A stretch of DNA of 13,289 bases, taken from assembly GCA_046155505.1 (NCBI GenBank), contig JBJXFK010000285.1:1-13289 (forward strand), read 5' to 3'. Source of the DNA: JBJXFK01 sp046155505 (GTDB lineage: Bacteria > Planctomycetota > Phycisphaerae > UBA1845 > Fen-1342). Positions within the stretch are counted from its first letter, which is position 1. Every line of letters starts with the position of its first letter. Made by a program: the position numbers and the translations under genes. This document shows, piece after piece, positions 12,330-13,289 of this stretch. The notes under the pieces are model-generated. The model saw only the letters and a list, made by a program, of their open reading frames with translations, was not told the DNA's origin and made no database searches.

Positions 12330-13094
12330 CTACTTCATCCCCCAAACCTCAACCTCAGTATAGTGATTCTGATCATCCGCCGTGCTGCCTTTCGAGTACA
12401 GCCGCACAAAGCGCCCGGTCGCGCCGCCCGCGTCGATCAGGCGGCCTTCGAACGTCTCCCAGTATTCCTTCTCCGGGCCGACGCCCATGCCGGCCGAGTT
12501 GTCGTGATCGTTGCTGTAGACCGTCTTCACGCCTTTGGTGAAGTCGGCATCCTCGGCCACCTGCACCACCACGTCGTGATAGATGCGGGCATTCATGTGA
12601 TAGTGCCAAACGACGATCGCATAAATCTTCGCCGATTCGCCCAGGTCGATCGTCACATGTTGCAAGCCGGGGCCGAGTTCGACGTAGCTGCCCTCGCCGG
12701 CTTCTTTGTCGCCGTCGGTGATCAGCGGAATCTCGCCGATGATCGGCTCGCTGTCGCTGCTCTTCACCGGCTTGCCTTGCGACAGGTTCTTCGTGCCCTT
12801 CGGCGCGAGGAACGGCGGACGCGGGCCGCTGCGGGGTTTTTCGAGATTTGAGCCGGCGGGTGCGTCCTTGGGCGTGCCCTTGAACGCGGGCTTGGGCAGC
12901 TTCAGCTCGATCGGTGCGCCGTCGCTGGCGGGCTTGGCGTCGTCCTTTTTCGCATCGTCCTTCTTCGTGTCAACGGCCTTCGGCTCTTCGGCCTTTGCCG
13001 GCTTGTCCTGCCCGAGGGCGGGCCACGCAAAGCCGCCGGCCAGCACGGACGCAGCGACGATTCCGCCAAGCATGTGATGCACGAACGTCTTCAT
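12330..13094 (-). CDS. Secreted protein with discoidin (F5/8 type C)-like domain
   Basis: 254 residues. The N-terminus MKTFVHHMLGGIVAASVLAG with cleavage probably after ALG (26-28) is a Sec signal peptide. Residues 30-60 are low-complexity, alternating Lys, Asp and Ala (KKDDAKKDDAK), and 61-100 are Pro/Lys-rich: a flexible spacer. From about 103 to 254 the sequence resembles a galactose-binding-like discoidin jellyroll: LITDGDKE, then LQHVTIDLGESAKIYAIVVW, and finally GRFVRLYSKGSTADDQNHYTEVEVWG. Such domains usually bind carbohydrate or a surface ligand; no catalytic domain is present. The ATG at 13094 overlaps the previous stop as ATGA and has AGGGGA 9 bases upstream, indicating translational coupling with the membrane protein gene. 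Confidence 0.85.
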   Translation of the reverse strand: MKTFVHHMLGGIVAASVLAGGFAWPALGQDKPAKAEEPKAVDTKKDDAKKDDAKPASDGAPIELKLPKPAFKGTPKDAPAGSNLEKPRSGPRPPFLAPKGTKNLSQGKPVKSSDSEPIIGEIPLITDGDKEAGEGSYVELGPGLQHVTIDLGESAKIYAIVVWHYHMNARIYHDVVVQVAEDADFTKGVKTVYSNDHDNSAGMGVGPEKEYWETFEGRLIDAGGATGRFVRLYSKGSTADDQNHYTEVEVWGMK

Positions 13095-13289
13095 TTGCCG
13101 GATTCCCCTGTGCGGACAGGCCGCAACGAAACGTAACCAACGGTAAGCAACACCCACGCCGCCAGCAGCGCGACGGCGCTGTAGCGGTGGATCGCGATTA
13201 ACAATTCCTGAGAAGAATATCCGAACCAGGGCGACATCGCCGCCAGAATCGCCGCGGCTGAGATGCTGCCGCTTACCAGCAGCAGGTTT
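13091..13289 (-). CDS. C-terminal end of a membrane protein (partial)
   Basis: The first full codon visible is at 13288 and the stop TGA is 13093-13091; 65 residues are seen and the gene continues beyond the window. Two hydrophobic helices are clear: LLLVSGSISAAAILAAM and, after the loop SPWFGYSSQELLIAIHRYS, AVALLAAWVLLTVGYVSL, followed by a polar tail ending GESGK. The Gly and His positions recall small cytochrome b-like or DUF4405-type membrane proteins, where such a His can bind haem, but too little is visible to assign a family. Its stop overlaps the next start by ATGA, so the two are probably expressed together. Confidence 0.75.
   Translation of the reverse strand, partial: NLLLVSGSISAAAILAAMSPWFGYSSQELLIAIHRYSAVALLAAWVLLTVGYVSLRPVRTGESGK

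Overview
The window looks like a piece of a planctomycete chromosome, probably a Phycisphaerae-type or uncultured relative. Three things suggest this. The first gene is a huge-type secreted protein with FG-GAP, 'DCNGNGIPDECE'-type, FGE-sulfatase, Ig-like and dockerin-like modules. The coding DNA is GC-rich. The gaps are filled with short dispersed repeats of the kind common in planctomycete genomes. No genome-wide search was possible, so the taxonomic call is an inference.

Layout. Positions 1-5917 are read on the plus strand: the 3' part of the modular secreted protein (1-2330), a gap with a 45-bp tandem repeat, a KynB-like cyclase/formamidase (2597-3220), accA (3533-4633), a DUF971 protein (4840-5181) and a DUF2617-like protein (5348-5917) closed by a strong intrinsic terminator. 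Positions 6351-13289 are read on the minus strand, in transcription order: the tail of a membrane protein (13289-13091), a secreted discoidin-like protein (13094-12330), a small lipoprotein (12275-11769), an SRP 4.5S-like RNA (about 11677-11566), dnaX (11394-9673), a YbaB/EbfC protein (9669-9331), a GH113-like lipoprotein (9246-8095), rpmE (7872-7636) and prfA (7454-6351). The two blocks converge on a 433-bp gap (5918-6350) holding repeats and a possible broken gene fragment.

Function. The minus block is an information-processing neighbourhood: SRP RNA (protein targeting), clamp loader subunit plus YbaB (replication and nucleoid), and ribosomal protein L31 plus release factor 1 (translation). 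SRP RNA-dnaX-ybaB and rpmE-prfA are both classical bacterial gene neighbourhoods; recR and prmC, which often follow, are not here. The plus block has metabolic genes (kynurenine formamidase-like; the carboxyltransferase alpha subunit of acetyl-CoA carboxylase).

Most notable observations: (1) dnaX carries a run of ten A residues exactly where the clamp-loader core passes into the tau linker, and both alternative frames stop quickly, so a gamma-like short form by slippage is predicted. (2) The tau linker is partly built from dispersed repeat DNA kept in frame. (3) A perfect 25-bp inverted repeat supplies the likely start codon of the GH113-like lipoprotein. (4) Nearly every gap holds a different short repeat family, several with inverted arms. 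(5) The SRP RNA gene, not an ORF, is clear from its conserved domain IV and a long terminal helix. I saw no CRISPR array, tRNA, rRNA, transposase gene or defence island.
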